15,881 nucleotides of DNA from Parvicella sp041583015. Its GTDB lineage: Bacteria > Bacteroidota > Bacteroidia > Flavobacteriales_D > Parvicellaceae. The stretch's first letter is position 1. Every line of letters begins with the position of its first letter. Shown here piece by piece: positions 6,840 through 14,680 of this stretch. A program made the position numbers and the translations under genes. Under the pieces are notes generated by a model. That model did no database searches and was not told the DNA's origin. It saw only the letters and a list, made by a program, of their open reading frames with translations. Location of the stretch: the NCBI GenBank assembly GCA_041583015.1, contig JBFHGR010000084.1:1-15881 (forward strand), in the 5' to 3' direction.

Positions 6840-7421
6840 ATGTGCGCTAAAAAAAATATAAAACAAGAAATTCTAGATACAGCCAGAGAACTTTTTAATA
6901 AAGAATCATGGTCCAAAATATCCATAAGAAAAATAGCTAATAAACTGAGTATTAGTGATGGGAACTTACGATATCATTTTAAAACGAAGGAAGAAATTGT
7001 GCTTGATTTGTTTATCGAAATGACCCAAGAGATGATGATGGTAATAACCAATAGTCAACGTAATGATGAAGGATTTGGATTAAAGTTTAAGGAAATTTTT
7101 GTAATTATGTATAAGTATCGGTTCTTGTTTTTGGAGTCCTATTTTATAAAAAAGGAATACGAATCTTATACTATTTTGTTTAATCAACTAGAAGAGTCAA
7201 GAAAACATTTATTTTTGGAAGAATTTGATAAGTTGAAGATCAAAGGTGTGTTATCTCAAAATTTCACAGAAGAACAATACGAAATGTTATTTGAACAAAT
7301 TTTTATTCTGAGTGACAGTTGGATTAAATATATAGTAACTGAAGATGATAATGTTGTAGAACAAAAAATCAATCATTATTCTGAACTTTGTAATGCGCTA
7401 ATTGTGCCTTATAAAATTTAA
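6840..7421 (+). CDS. TetR/AcrR-family transcriptional regulator
   Basis: This 193-residue protein has a typical TetR N-terminal DNA-binding domain: IKQEILDTARELFNKESW (7-24), then the helix-turn-helix ISIRKIANKLSISDGNLRYHF (27-47) and the following TKEEIV. The remaining ~140 residues are helical and variable, as expected for the ligand-binding and dimerisation domain. TetR proteins usually repress their own promoter and a divergent neighbour until a small molecule binds. Here the neighbour is an FAD monooxygenase gene and the shared gap has a 20-bp palindrome. The ATG at 6840 directly follows the -7 element. The C-terminal domain has several paired aromatic residues (YKYRFLFLESYF near 98-109), which may line a hydrophobic pocket; that is a guess. 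It converges on the small lipoprotein gene ending at 7527. Confidence 0.88.
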   Translation: MCAKKNIKQEILDTARELFNKESWSKISIRKIANKLSISDGNLRYHFKTKEEIVLDLFIEMTQEMMMVITNSQRNDEGFGLKFKEIFVIMYKYRFLFLESYFIKKEYESYTILFNQLEESRKHLFLEEFDKLKIKGVLSQNFTEEQYEMLFEQIFILSDSWIKYIVTEDDNVVEQKINHYSELCNALIVPYKI

Positions 7422-7526
7422 ACGCTAAAGAATTTTAATAGATTTTTTCTAATTTTTTTTGTTCTCTTTAGGGAGTGTCAGCATCAATTTTTATCTAGTT
7501 GATAGCATAAGGATGCACATTGTCTT

Positions 7527-7781
7527 TTACTTCACACTAATAGACCAAATTTTATCTCTATTGATTACTATTTTGTTGCCATCCTCATAAGATATGGTAG
7601 CCCAGTTTTCTGTAATTTCTACCGTTGTTTTATCATTAAATTTAGGTAGTACTATCTCACTGTCCATTCTCATGTGCGTGAGTTGGTATATTTTACCTTC
7701 GGCAGGTGTGGTAGCAGTTGTTGAACTGTTACATGCGGTAATTCCTGCCAGTAATGTGAAAATGATAATATATTTTTTCAT
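7527..7781 (-). CDS. Small putative lipoprotein downstream of the polyserine secreted protein
   Basis: The ATG at 7781 gives an 84-residue product: MKKYIIIFTLLAGITAC is a lipoprotein signal with the acylated Cys at residue 17, followed by a Ser/Thr linker and a domain of about 55 residues (EGKIYQLTHMRMDSEIVLPKF...ISYEDGNKIVINRDKIWSISV) that reads as short beta strands. A TTG at 7799 would extend it by six residues and overlap the upstream gene; the ATG lies 10 nt after that gene's stop and gives a normal signal, so I prefer it. Function is not recognised. Tight spacing makes it part of the same transcript as the 997-residue secreted protein, so it may be a membrane-anchored partner of that protein (inference). 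Confidence 0.75.
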   Translation of the reverse strand: MKKYIIIFTLLAGITACNSSTTATTPAEGKIYQLTHMRMDSEIVLPKFNDKTTVEITENWATISYEDGNKIVINRDKIWSISVK

Positions 7782-7791
7782 TGATTTTATT

Positions 7792-10785
7792 TTAGTCAAG
7801 TTTTACAGAAACAGAAGATTTTCCTTCTGGCACAGTATAGAATAAAGTTCTTTTACTATTGCTATGTGTTTGCTCGGTAGCGTAATACAAATCTGTTCCA
7901 GCGGGAATCATGCCAATAGAACCAGAGGTGTTGTGTGCGAAAGTATGTTTTTTGTTCTGTCCGTCTACTGTCCAATGGATGTAAACCCAAGCATCACCTT
8001 TTCCGTTGGTGTTTATTGAGACTTTTACCATTTCCACTGATGCAGAACTAGATGAACTGCTAGATGATGAAGATGATGAACTACTGCTTGAATTGGAACT
8101 AGAACTTGCACTACTATTGTGTTCAGCATCTGTTGCTGCTCTTAGGTCTTCAAAATAGTCATTATGTACACCTTTTATTTTTGCGATGTCATTTTCTTCA
8201 CTAATTGTTTCCTTTGCAGGAAGCGAAGCAACCCAGTTACTTTTGAATGTAGGTTGAAAATCCCATACGTAACTAGTTATTAACATCTTTTTAGCCGTTT
8301 GAATCAATTTATATTTTTTAGTGCTGGAGTTATAGGTAAAAAAGTTTGTTTCGTAAGTGTTGAAAGCTTCATCTTTTCGCGAATATCCTTTTACTGTGTA
8401 ACCTCTTTCACTAGCCTTAGTCATGATTGTGGTGTTTATTAAGTCAAACGAAACAGGCGTTAAAGTTCCTTTGTCTATATAAACAAATAGGGGAGAATCA
8501 CTATAAATTGAAGCATCTGAATTTCTAAAACCTCCACTCGGATATTCTACCTTATCATAAGCTCCTTTATGAAGAAGAATCAAACCTTTACCATCAGGAC
8601 TTAATCCTAATTTAGGGTTGCCATATTCAGAATAGTAAATTTTACCAGGCATCAAATTTATACTTAGTTCTCCTTTGTCAGATCCGCCCCATAAACTTTG
8701 GTTGAGTCCGGTAGAAACTTCTATTTGTTGCAACCCACCTTGTGCAGTCACTCTTCCTAAGCCTACATAAGAGGAGAATATTTCATCTTTAGAATAGGTG
8801 TTATTGTAATGCTGATCCACTCTTCTTACAATTCCAGCAAAAACAATGTTACCATTATTCTCTATTTGTAAATCAGTTACTACTGGTGATATTTTTTCAT
8901 TGTTTTGATCTTTAGTAGTTATGTCCGCAATCCAATTGTAGGAAAGTTCTTTTGAAGTAAAAGATTTATCTACGTTTAAAGAGTTGATGGTGTTGTTTGC
9001 GGTAAAGTAAGATCCTCCATCTCGACCTTTGAATCCAGAAAACATTACAGGTTGACGACCTAAAGAGTAAATTAAGTTTCCTTTACTATCTACAGCAAGT
9101 ATTGATTCTTCAGAAACATTATCACCCAAGGAAATTTTTACTTGTTGACCATTTGTATGATTCCAAATGACAAGATAAGCCTTGCATTCAAATTTATATT
9201 CAGGCATGTTATAATCATAGTGTGAAATGCCTTTGTCTCTGAATTCCTTGTATTTAGCATCATTTTTATAATCCAAACTTTTTACGCCTCTGTTTATGAA
9301 TAATGGTGGCCCTGAAATACCTTCTTTGATTGCGGTATATCCTATAGAAGCGCATTTACCATTTCCTAGAGAAATAATTTTAGTAAAATACAAGGGTTCA
9401 GATTCTTCCGACTTTAGGAATTTAGTTGTTTTATAACCTGTAGATGTTTTTGTCATTTTTAATAGACCTCCATCGCTGGCAACAAGAATTTCGGAACTTG
9501 ACAGTTTTACGACATCTCTAAATGCCGCTTCAGGGAGAACTGGGAAATCTAACAAATCTAACTTTAATGGGGTTAGGGCATTGTTACTAAAGTCATAAAT
9601 TGCCGGTCCTATTTCTTTCTTTTCAAAAGAAGTAACTACAGATCCTAGGAATAGTGTCTTGTCATCAACTTTAACTGTGCTTATGTGGGTCAAAGATTGA
9701 AATAACCCTTCTTTCATTTGTGCTTCTTTACCATTTAATTTTCTAAAGTCTTTGGTGAATAATTTCACAAATGAGGTATTGTCATCAGTTATAGTCACAC
9801 CAACTTGATCACCTTTGGTAGCAGCAATGGCTGTTGCTTTTTGTTTGTCACTTTCTATTTTGGCTTTTGCCGCAGCAGCTCTTGCTACTTCTTCTTTTTC
9901 TGCTTGAATTCGATCTGCTTCTTTCTTCTTTTTTGCAGCAAGTATTGCTGGATCTGGCACACAATTTACATCAAAGGTTAATTTCTCAGTAATAGTGTTG
10001 CTACCTGTAGCAATAACTGTGATAACTAATGCATCGTTTCTATAATCTTCACAATATTGCTTTGCTTTAAATAAACCATCTTTTCCTTTGTCAGCACCAC
10101 TTACTTTTATTTTGTAGTTATAACTAGTAGCCTTACCGCCTAAGTTTTCTGATTTGATAACAGCACCATCTGCTTTAGTTACAATGTAACCCACATCAAA
10201 AGTGCTACCTACATCCAAATTTTTATCTTTAGCAATAATCTCAATTTTCAAGCTAGCTACCTCCTGACCGTTGATAGAATACTTTTGTTCATTCTCTTTC
10301 TCGATGTTTTTAGATTCTACAATTTCTGTTTTCATTTTATCCACACCATACTTCAGATATGCATTGATCATTTTGATTAGCACTTTCTCCTTGCCTAATT
10401 GCTCTCCATAAACAGCATAAGCAGAAATTACGGTGTTACTACTTGCGTCTAAGGAGTATCTTACAATAGATTGACCATTGTCTGTGAAGAATAAACAAGC
10501 ATAGTTGCTTTTATCGTATCCGCTTACCCAAGTAGAACCAGTTTTCCCCCATTTTGCATATCTATCTCCGTTAATAACAACTTCAAAAACTACATTGTCA
10601 GAATTTTTTTTGAATTCAAATTTTTCTTCACCGTCACGTTTAAAACTTCCATAATCATTTGCTTGATACTTTTTATAAGAACCATTTTTCCATTGTGCAG
10701 CAATGTCTGTTTGATTTTTGGTTTGTCCTATTATGGATATTGGAACAAAAATAGCTAGTAATAAAATATATTTTGTCAATTTCAT
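7792..10785 (-). CDS. Large secreted protein with coiled coil, propeller-like repeats and polyserine linker; unknown family
   Basis: I do not recognise a named family for this 997-residue protein. It has a Sec signal peptide ending near Gly20-Gln21 (IFVPISIIG|QTK). Residues 22-155 form an N-terminal domain rich in Tyr and Lys, and residues ~170-275 look like an Ig-like beta domain with Cys245 and Cys275. An Ala/Lys/Glu-rich coiled coil follows (about 279-325), then a long beta-rich region (about 335-860) with propeller-like repeats, for example ILAVDSKGNLIYSLG, LQIENNGNIVFAGIV and LGLSPDGKGLILLHK. A serine-rich linker (about 888-916) includes 16 uninterrupted serines at 899-914, followed by a C-terminal beta domain of about 80 residues. 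The codons of the run are mixed. It lies downstream of a LytTR regulator, with a promoter-like pair and direct repeats upstream. A periplasmic or surface location is likely. Confidence 0.85.
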   Translation of the reverse strand: MKLTKYILLLAIFVPISIIGQTKNQTDIAAQWKNGSYKKYQANDYGSFKRDGEEKFEFKKNSDNVVFEVVINGDRYAKWGKTGSTWVSGYDKSNYACLFFTDNGQSIVRYSLDASSNTVISAYAVYGEQLGKEKVLIKMINAYLKYGVDKMKTEIVESKNIEKENEQKYSINGQEVASLKIEIIAKDKNLDVGSTFDVGYIVTKADGAVIKSENLGGKATSYNYKIKVSGADKGKDGLFKAKQYCEDYRNDALVITVIATGSNTITEKLTFDVNCVPDPAILAAKKKKEADRIQAEKEEVARAAAAKAKIESDKQKATAIAATKGDQVGVTITDDNTSFVKLFTKDFRKLNGKEAQMKEGLFQSLTHISTVKVDDKTLFLGSVVTSFEKKEIGPAIYDFSNNALTPLKLDLLDFPVLPEAAFRDVVKLSSSEILVASDGGLLKMTKTSTGYKTTKFLKSEESEPLYFTKIISLGNGKCASIGYTAIKEGISGPPLFINRGVKSLDYKNDAKYKEFRDKGISHYDYNMPEYKFECKAYLVIWNHTNGQQVKISLGDNVSEESILAVDSKGNLIYSLGRQPVMFSGFKGRDGGSYFTANNTINSLNVDKSFTSKELSYNWIADITTKDQNNEKISPVVTDLQIENNGNIVFAGIVRRVDQHYNNTYSKDEIFSSYVGLGRVTAQGGLQQIEVSTGLNQSLWGGSDKGELSINLMPGKIYYSEYGNPKLGLSPDGKGLILLHKGAYDKVEYPSGGFRNSDASIYSDSPLFVYIDKGTLTPVSFDLINTTIMTKASERGYTVKGYSRKDEAFNTYETNFFTYNSSTKKYKLIQTAKKMLITSYVWDFQPTFKSNWVASLPAKETISEENDIAKIKGVHNDYFEDLRAATDAEHNSSASSSSNSSSSSSSSSSSSSSSSASVEMVKVSINTNGKGDAWVYIHWTVDGQNKKHTFAHNTSGSIGMIPAGTDLYYATEQTHSNSKRTLFYTVPEGKSSVSVKLD

Positions 10786-10794
10786 TTTTTCGAA

Positions 10795-10811
10795 TTTGTA
10801 TAGTCTACAAA
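10795..10811. repeat. Inverted repeat TTTGTA-TAGTC-TACAAA before the polyserine protein gene
   Basis: Perfect 6-bp arms with a 5-bp spacer, overlapping the -7-like sequence at 10808-10815 and covering the expected transcription start. It could be an operator or a hairpin at the mRNA 5' end; a chance origin is possible. Confidence 0.3.
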
Positions 10812-10838
10812 CCTCGATTAAATCAAGTCGATAACAAA
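10808..10838 (-). promoter_or_regulatory. Promoter candidate for the polyserine secreted protein
   Basis: On the minus strand TTTG (10838-10835) is followed after exactly 19 bp by GAGGTTTG (10815-10808). This matches the Bacteroidota TTTG / TAnnTTTG promoter layout with one mismatch in the -7 element. The inferred transcript starts about 15 nt before the ATG at 10785. An imperfect -7 element fits a promoter that needs an activator. Confidence 0.5.
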
Positions 10839-10849
10839 AAAATGCTTGT

Positions 10850-10879
10850 GAATGGTATGGTTTATTTTGGGAATGGTAT
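10850..10879. promoter_or_regulatory. Tandem direct repeat GAATGGTAT, 21-bp spacing: LytTR-type binding site candidate
   Basis: GAATGGTAT occurs at 10850-10858 and again at 10871-10879, so two identical 9-bp units are separated by 12 bp. LytTR-domain regulators are known to bind two roughly 9-bp direct repeats with about 12-13 bp between them. The site is 12 bp upstream of the -33-like TTTG of the secreted-protein promoter and just after the LytTR regulator gene. The units do not closely match the published LytTR consensus, so the call rests on geometry and context. Confidence 0.5.
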
Positions 10880-10890
10880 TGAAATAGAGA

Positions 10891-11646
10891 TCAATCTATT
10901 GTATTTGAAACAAAATCAAGAAATTCTTTTTTTCTATATCTAGAAATAGGAATCGTGAGGCCATTGGTTAGGTTTAATTCTAATTGACTCAAACTATAAC
11001 TGTCTATATGGTCTTTATTAACCAGCCAAGATTTATGACATCTAAAAAAGGCATTGTCATTTATAGAAATTTCAAACTGTTTTAGATTCTCCGAACGCAT
11101 ATATTCTTCTCCTTCCAAGCAGTAGATTTTACAGTAACTAGATTGACCTTCTACTGCTATGATTTCATCTAGATTAATTTGTTTTTTATACCCAGATTTT
11201 GATACTTCTACAGATGCTCTTTGATTAGATGCCATGTTTTCTTGTAGCGACTTCAATTTTTCTATTTGGCTACTGAGCAATGCTCCTTCGCTCAACCTAG
11301 CAACAACTGTTTTAAGTCTATTGATATCTATCGGCTTGAGTAAATAATCAAATGCTGCAATTTCAAAAGCTTTTACTGCGTATTTGTTGTAGGCGGTGAT
11401 AAATACTATTTTGAAATTAATCTCTGTAAAAAAGTCTACTATTTCATAACCTGCATACCTGGGCATTTCGATATCTAAAAACACTACATCTGGGTTGAGT
11501 GTTTTGATGATGGTTACTCCTGTCTCCAAATTACTTGCTGTGCCTATAATTTCAATTTCAGGACAAAATTGATTGGCAATCATCTCAAAATTTTCCAAAG
11601 AAACATTTTCATCATCTATTACGATACATCTCAGTCTATTTTTCAT
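10891..11646 (-). CDS. LytTR-family response regulator
   Basis: This 251-residue protein has a receiver domain (about 4-120) and a C-terminal LytTR DNA-binding domain (about 145-245). The acidic pair Asp11-Asp12, phosphoacceptor Asp58 in VVFLDIEMPRYAGYE, Thr84 in FITAYN and Lys104 in DYLLKPID are all in place, so it should be phosphorylated normally. The LytTR part shows IIAVEGQSSYCKIY and FFRCHKSWLVNKDHI, with ISRYRKKEF near the end. I chose the ATG at 11646; a GTG one codon upstream (11649) is also possible. With the ATG, the kinase stop TGA and this start share one base (TGATG), so translation is coupled to the cognate kinase. Its likely target is the promoter 105 bp or less beyond its own stop, where LytTR-like tandem repeats lie; autoregulation cannot be judged. 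Confidence 0.93.
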   Translation of the reverse strand: MKNRLRCIVIDDENVSLENFEMIANQFCPEIEIIGTASNLETGVTIIKTLNPDVVFLDIEMPRYAGYEIVDFFTEINFKIVFITAYNKYAVKAFEIAAFDYLLKPIDINRLKTVVARLSEGALLSSQIEKLKSLQENMASNQRASVEVSKSGYKKQINLDEIIAVEGQSSYCKIYCLEGEEYMRSENLKQFEISINDNAFFRCHKSWLVNKDHIDSYSLSQLELNLTNGLTIPISRYRKKEFLDFVSNTID

Positions 11647-14441
11647 CACAATTTTTTAACTGGTATTCTTAATTCTACTCTCACGCCTGCAGAAGCACCA
11701 TCTTTCTCTAAATCAAAATAGGTGAAGCCATATTTTCGTTTTGCTTTTTTATTCAAAATGTTAAATCTTTTTTGAATAGCATTCAAAGCAAAACTTTTGT
11801 GGCCTTTTGCTTGCCTAATTTTTATTTTTTGAGCTTCTTCTCGACCAATTCCATTGTCTTCTATCGTACAGAGTACATGATCTGTATAGGAGAAAACGAT
11901 GGTTATTTTTTTATCACCTTCCTTGTGCATTAAGCCATGCAATAGTGCATTTTCTATGAATGGTTGAATAATCATTGGAGGAATTTTAATGTTTTCTGTA
12001 ATGTCATTTTTAATCTCGTAGACAAATGAATCCGTAAAACGACTTTTCTCCAATTCTAAATAGTTTTCTATCAATTCTAATTCCTTGTAAAATTCAATGT
12101 AATCTTCATTAATATTATCAATAGTACTTCGGATAAGGTTAGAAAAGGCATTGAGATAGGTGTACGATTTTTCAACATTACCTTTTAGAATTAAACCTTG
12201 AAGGGAATTGAGCGAGTTAAAAATAAAATGAGGATTCATCTGAGACTGAATAGCTGTCAACCTATAAGCATTTACTTCATTCTTGGCAATGATCTTTTTT
12301 TCCTGAATTCTCACTAAGAATTTTACCAATAGAAATATTAAAACAAGACCAACACCAACAGCTATAGCAATAAACCACCATTGGCGATAGAATGGTGCGA
12401 GAATCACAAAATCAAAAGTTTGAACTTCTGAAATTTGATTATCTGAGATGGCGCGAACTTTTAAAGAGTAGTTTCCAGGCGATAATGATTGATAAGTAAT
12501 AGAAGTACCATCATAAGCGATAGTTTTCCATTGGTTTTCTAATCCTACTAACATGTATTGAAAACTAATGTCTTCTTTGGATTTGAAATCTGCTCCAGAG
12601 AATTTTATCTCAATTTTTCGGCTACCATATTGAAATTTGTCTAAATTAGTTATCGTGTCATTTTGGTAAATATCTATATTAAAATTTTCAATCAATTTAT
12701 TAGGTTTGAAAACCACCGAAAGCGGAACCTTAACAATCACATCAGAACTTAAAAGATATAGATAATCATCTAAGACGTCAAAATCATTAACTTTAAAATT
12801 GGTAAAGCCTTCTTCTGCACCTAGTGAGTTAATCAAATCACCCTTGCGATTGTATACATTTATACTATTTCGGTGTACAGTGATAATTCCGTAAGCACAA
12901 ACATTAAATTTATTGGCTTTAATTAATGGCAACGATTTCCATCCATTTTCATTTCCTGCCAACATGTTTTGGAACTTATCTAAGAGAAAGATACTATCGC
13001 CAAAAGTCTCAACTTGTTTTATGAATAGGGGAGCATCTTTGTGTATAGATTTTGTATTAACTCCTAGACTGTCTTGATAGATAAGTCCATTTGAACCTGC
13101 CACCCATATCATTTCTTTTTTACGATTATAAGCAATAGAATATACACGTCCTGAATACCCCTGAGCTGTTTTGTCAATTTCCGTTGTAGTAACCTTAGAT
13201 AGAATAGTTATACCAAACGGATTTGCAATAACAAATTGACCTTTGCTATTTTGAAATGCATCTTTTACTAAAGTGGTGGCTGATTCACTTTTTTTGTCTG
13301 CTTTCCCATCAAAGGATAGAAGATTCTTATTAAATACTATAGCATTTCCATTATCCCAATAGAATAAGGATTCAATTGGAACTTCAAGTTTTTGAATTAC
13401 TCGAATCGAATCGAGTGTACTGTTACTATTGTATAAATGACCTTTGTTTGATCCTAATAAAACGATGCTGTCATTGTGAACATTTATCATCGAGAATAAA
13501 GGTTTCTCTACATCAAAACTAGACCTGGTTAACTGGGTGTTTTTGACCAATAGTATACCTTCGTCAAAGGTAGAGAACCACAATGTTCCATCCGAATCTT
13601 GAAAAATATCTGAAACTAAGTAATCACGAAATATTTTTTGAGGAAAGGGAAATTCTAAATCTGAGTTTAAAACAATAACTCCTGCTTTTTTTGTTGCTAT
13701 AAAGAAGTACTGATCAGAAACATAAAATCTTGGTTTTTCTTCCGCCTCCATGTATGGTGATAAGTCTTTTTGGAAACGAAGACTATCTCCTTCAACGGAA
13801 TATAAAACTTTAGATTCAATATTCATTGTATAGGTATTGCCGTTAAAAATTAAATAATCGGAAAAGTCAGTGTTATTACCTTTGTTTTTGTTGAGGTCTA
13901 GATGCTTTATGTGTACGATGTTGTTGTTGCTATCAGGGGTGAAAATTGTTGATGTCGAGAGATTTGACTTACGAATAGGAATATCGATTACTGTATCTGA
14001 CTGACTGTTTACTACAAAAATGTAAGGACTTTGGAAGGCTTCCGCATAAATGATAAGGTCATCATTAGCGTTGATACTTAAACGTGGTACGGCTATCTTT
14101 GCAGATTCTGGAATGGTCTTGTACAGTTCCATTTTACCATCTTCTATTTTGAATATTTGCTTTCCTAGGTTGGAGCAGTAAACAACGCCTTTGCTATCTT
14201 TTACAAAATTGAATACTTCTTGAGAATTCATTTCTTCGCATGTAATTGTGGTAAAATTCTGACCATCAAAACTAAGTAGTCCTGATTCTGTGGAGAAAAT
14301 GTAATTCATATTGTTATCTTGAATAACATCGTAGATATGCATTCCCGAAAACTGTGATTCTCCCCATCGCTCATAATGAAACTCCTGAGCCCAAAGACTA
14401 GACGTAGTTATTAGAAGAAGTATAATTACAAGGGTTTTCAT
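11646..14441 (-). CDS. Propeller/Y_Y_Y sensor histidine kinase of the LytS-like (His_kinase) family
   Basis: This 931-residue membrane kinase has a signal peptide (1-18, ending SLWAQ), a periplasmic beta-propeller-like sensor (about 20-570), and a Y_Y_Y domain (about 575-683, FQYMLVGLENQW...YQSLSPGNYSLKVRA). One transmembrane helix (about 688-710) leads to the cytoplasmic kinase with NPHFIFNSLNSLQ (phosphoacceptor His738), N-box IENALLH with Asn831, and DNGIGRE (862-868). Clear two-component-propeller repeats are few: YDVIQDNNMNYIFSTESGLL (37-56) and VSDIFQDSDGTLWFST (276-291) are the best; the others are degenerate. The architecture resembles hybrid sensors of polysaccharide use, but the kinase type is the LytS/YehU-like one that pairs with LytTR regulators. 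Its gene overlaps the regulator gene by one base. The ligand is unknown. Confidence 0.92.
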   Translation of the reverse strand: MKTLVIILLLITTSSLWAQEFHYERWGESQFSGMHIYDVIQDNNMNYIFSTESGLLSFDGQNFTTITCEEMNSQEVFNFVKDSKGVVYCSNLGKQIFKIEDGKMELYKTIPESAKIAVPRLSINANDDLIIYAEAFQSPYIFVVNSQSDTVIDIPIRKSNLSTSTIFTPDSNNNIVHIKHLDLNKNKGNNTDFSDYLIFNGNTYTMNIESKVLYSVEGDSLRFQKDLSPYMEAEEKPRFYVSDQYFFIATKKAGVIVLNSDLEFPFPQKIFRDYLVSDIFQDSDGTLWFSTFDEGILLVKNTQLTRSSFDVEKPLFSMINVHNDSIVLLGSNKGHLYNSNSTLDSIRVIQKLEVPIESLFYWDNGNAIVFNKNLLSFDGKADKKSESATTLVKDAFQNSKGQFVIANPFGITILSKVTTTEIDKTAQGYSGRVYSIAYNRKKEMIWVAGSNGLIYQDSLGVNTKSIHKDAPLFIKQVETFGDSIFLLDKFQNMLAGNENGWKSLPLIKANKFNVCAYGIITVHRNSINVYNRKGDLINSLGAEEGFTNFKVNDFDVLDDYLYLLSSDVIVKVPLSVVFKPNKLIENFNIDIYQNDTITNLDKFQYGSRKIEIKFSGADFKSKEDISFQYMLVGLENQWKTIAYDGTSITYQSLSPGNYSLKVRAISDNQISEVQTFDFVILAPFYRQWWFIAIAVGVGLVLIFLLVKFLVRIQEKKIIAKNEVNAYRLTAIQSQMNPHFIFNSLNSLQGLILKGNVEKSYTYLNAFSNLIRSTIDNINEDYIEFYKELELIENYLELEKSRFTDSFVYEIKNDITENIKIPPMIIQPFIENALLHGLMHKEGDKKITIVFSYTDHVLCTIEDNGIGREEAQKIKIRQAKGHKSFALNAIQKRFNILNKKAKRKYGFTYFDLEKDGASAGVRVELRIPVKKL

Positions 14442-14449
14442 TCAGAACA

Positions 14450-14457
14450 CAAAAGTA
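14450..14457 (-). promoter_or_regulatory. TAnnTTTG -7 element of the sensor kinase gene
   Basis: The minus-strand octamer TACTTTTG matches the consensus exactly and ends eight bases before the kinase ATG at 14441, implying a leader of only a few bases. It is the same octamer as the one before the divergent CvfB-like gene. No -33 partner is apparent. Confidence 0.5.
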
Positions 14458-14644
14458 CAATTAAGTAATTTAAGGTTTGTGGTATAGCATAATTTCAGCA
14501 AAAGAAAAAGGCTTATGTGTTGAAATATAGTTGATTAAATCTAGTGTGTTTATTATTCTTTAGAACTTTTGTAAGTTTTCTGGAATGCTAATCTCTTTGA
14601 ATAAATGAATTTATTAATCATGTTGGAATTAACTAAATATTCAA

Positions 14645-14676
14645 TTGTCTCACTATCTCAAAAAGCATTACTTTTG
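14645..14676 (+). promoter_or_regulatory. Promoter of the cvfB-like gene (TTG, 21 bp, TACTTTTG)
   Basis: TTG at 14645-14647 is followed after 21 bp by TACTTTTG at 14669-14676, a full match to the Bacteroidota -33/-7 layout. Only four bases (CAAT) separate the -7 element from the ATG at 14681. This also argues that the in-frame TTG at 14645 is promoter sequence rather than a start codon. Confidence 0.6.
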
Positions 14677-14680
14677 CAAT

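Noticed and set aside
7425..7471. CTAAAG/CTTTAG inverted repeat between the converging tetR-family and lipoprotein genes as a bidirectional terminator
   Set aside because: The arms are only 6 bp with a 35-base loop of mostly A and T, so a stable hairpin is unlikely.
11644..11649. GTG 11649 as the response regulator start
   Set aside because: The adjacent ATG at 11646 gives the common TGATG coupling with the kinase stop and loses only one residue.
14600..14615. AATAAAT-GA-ATTTATT palindrome in the gap between the kinase and cvfB-like genes
   Set aside because: It is made only of A and T around a 2-bp centre and does not overlap either promoter element; a chance origin is likely.
14645..14680. 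TTG 14645 as the start of the cvfB-like protein
   Set aside because: It coincides with the -33 element of a good promoter, and the ATG at 14681 gives the usual family N-terminus.
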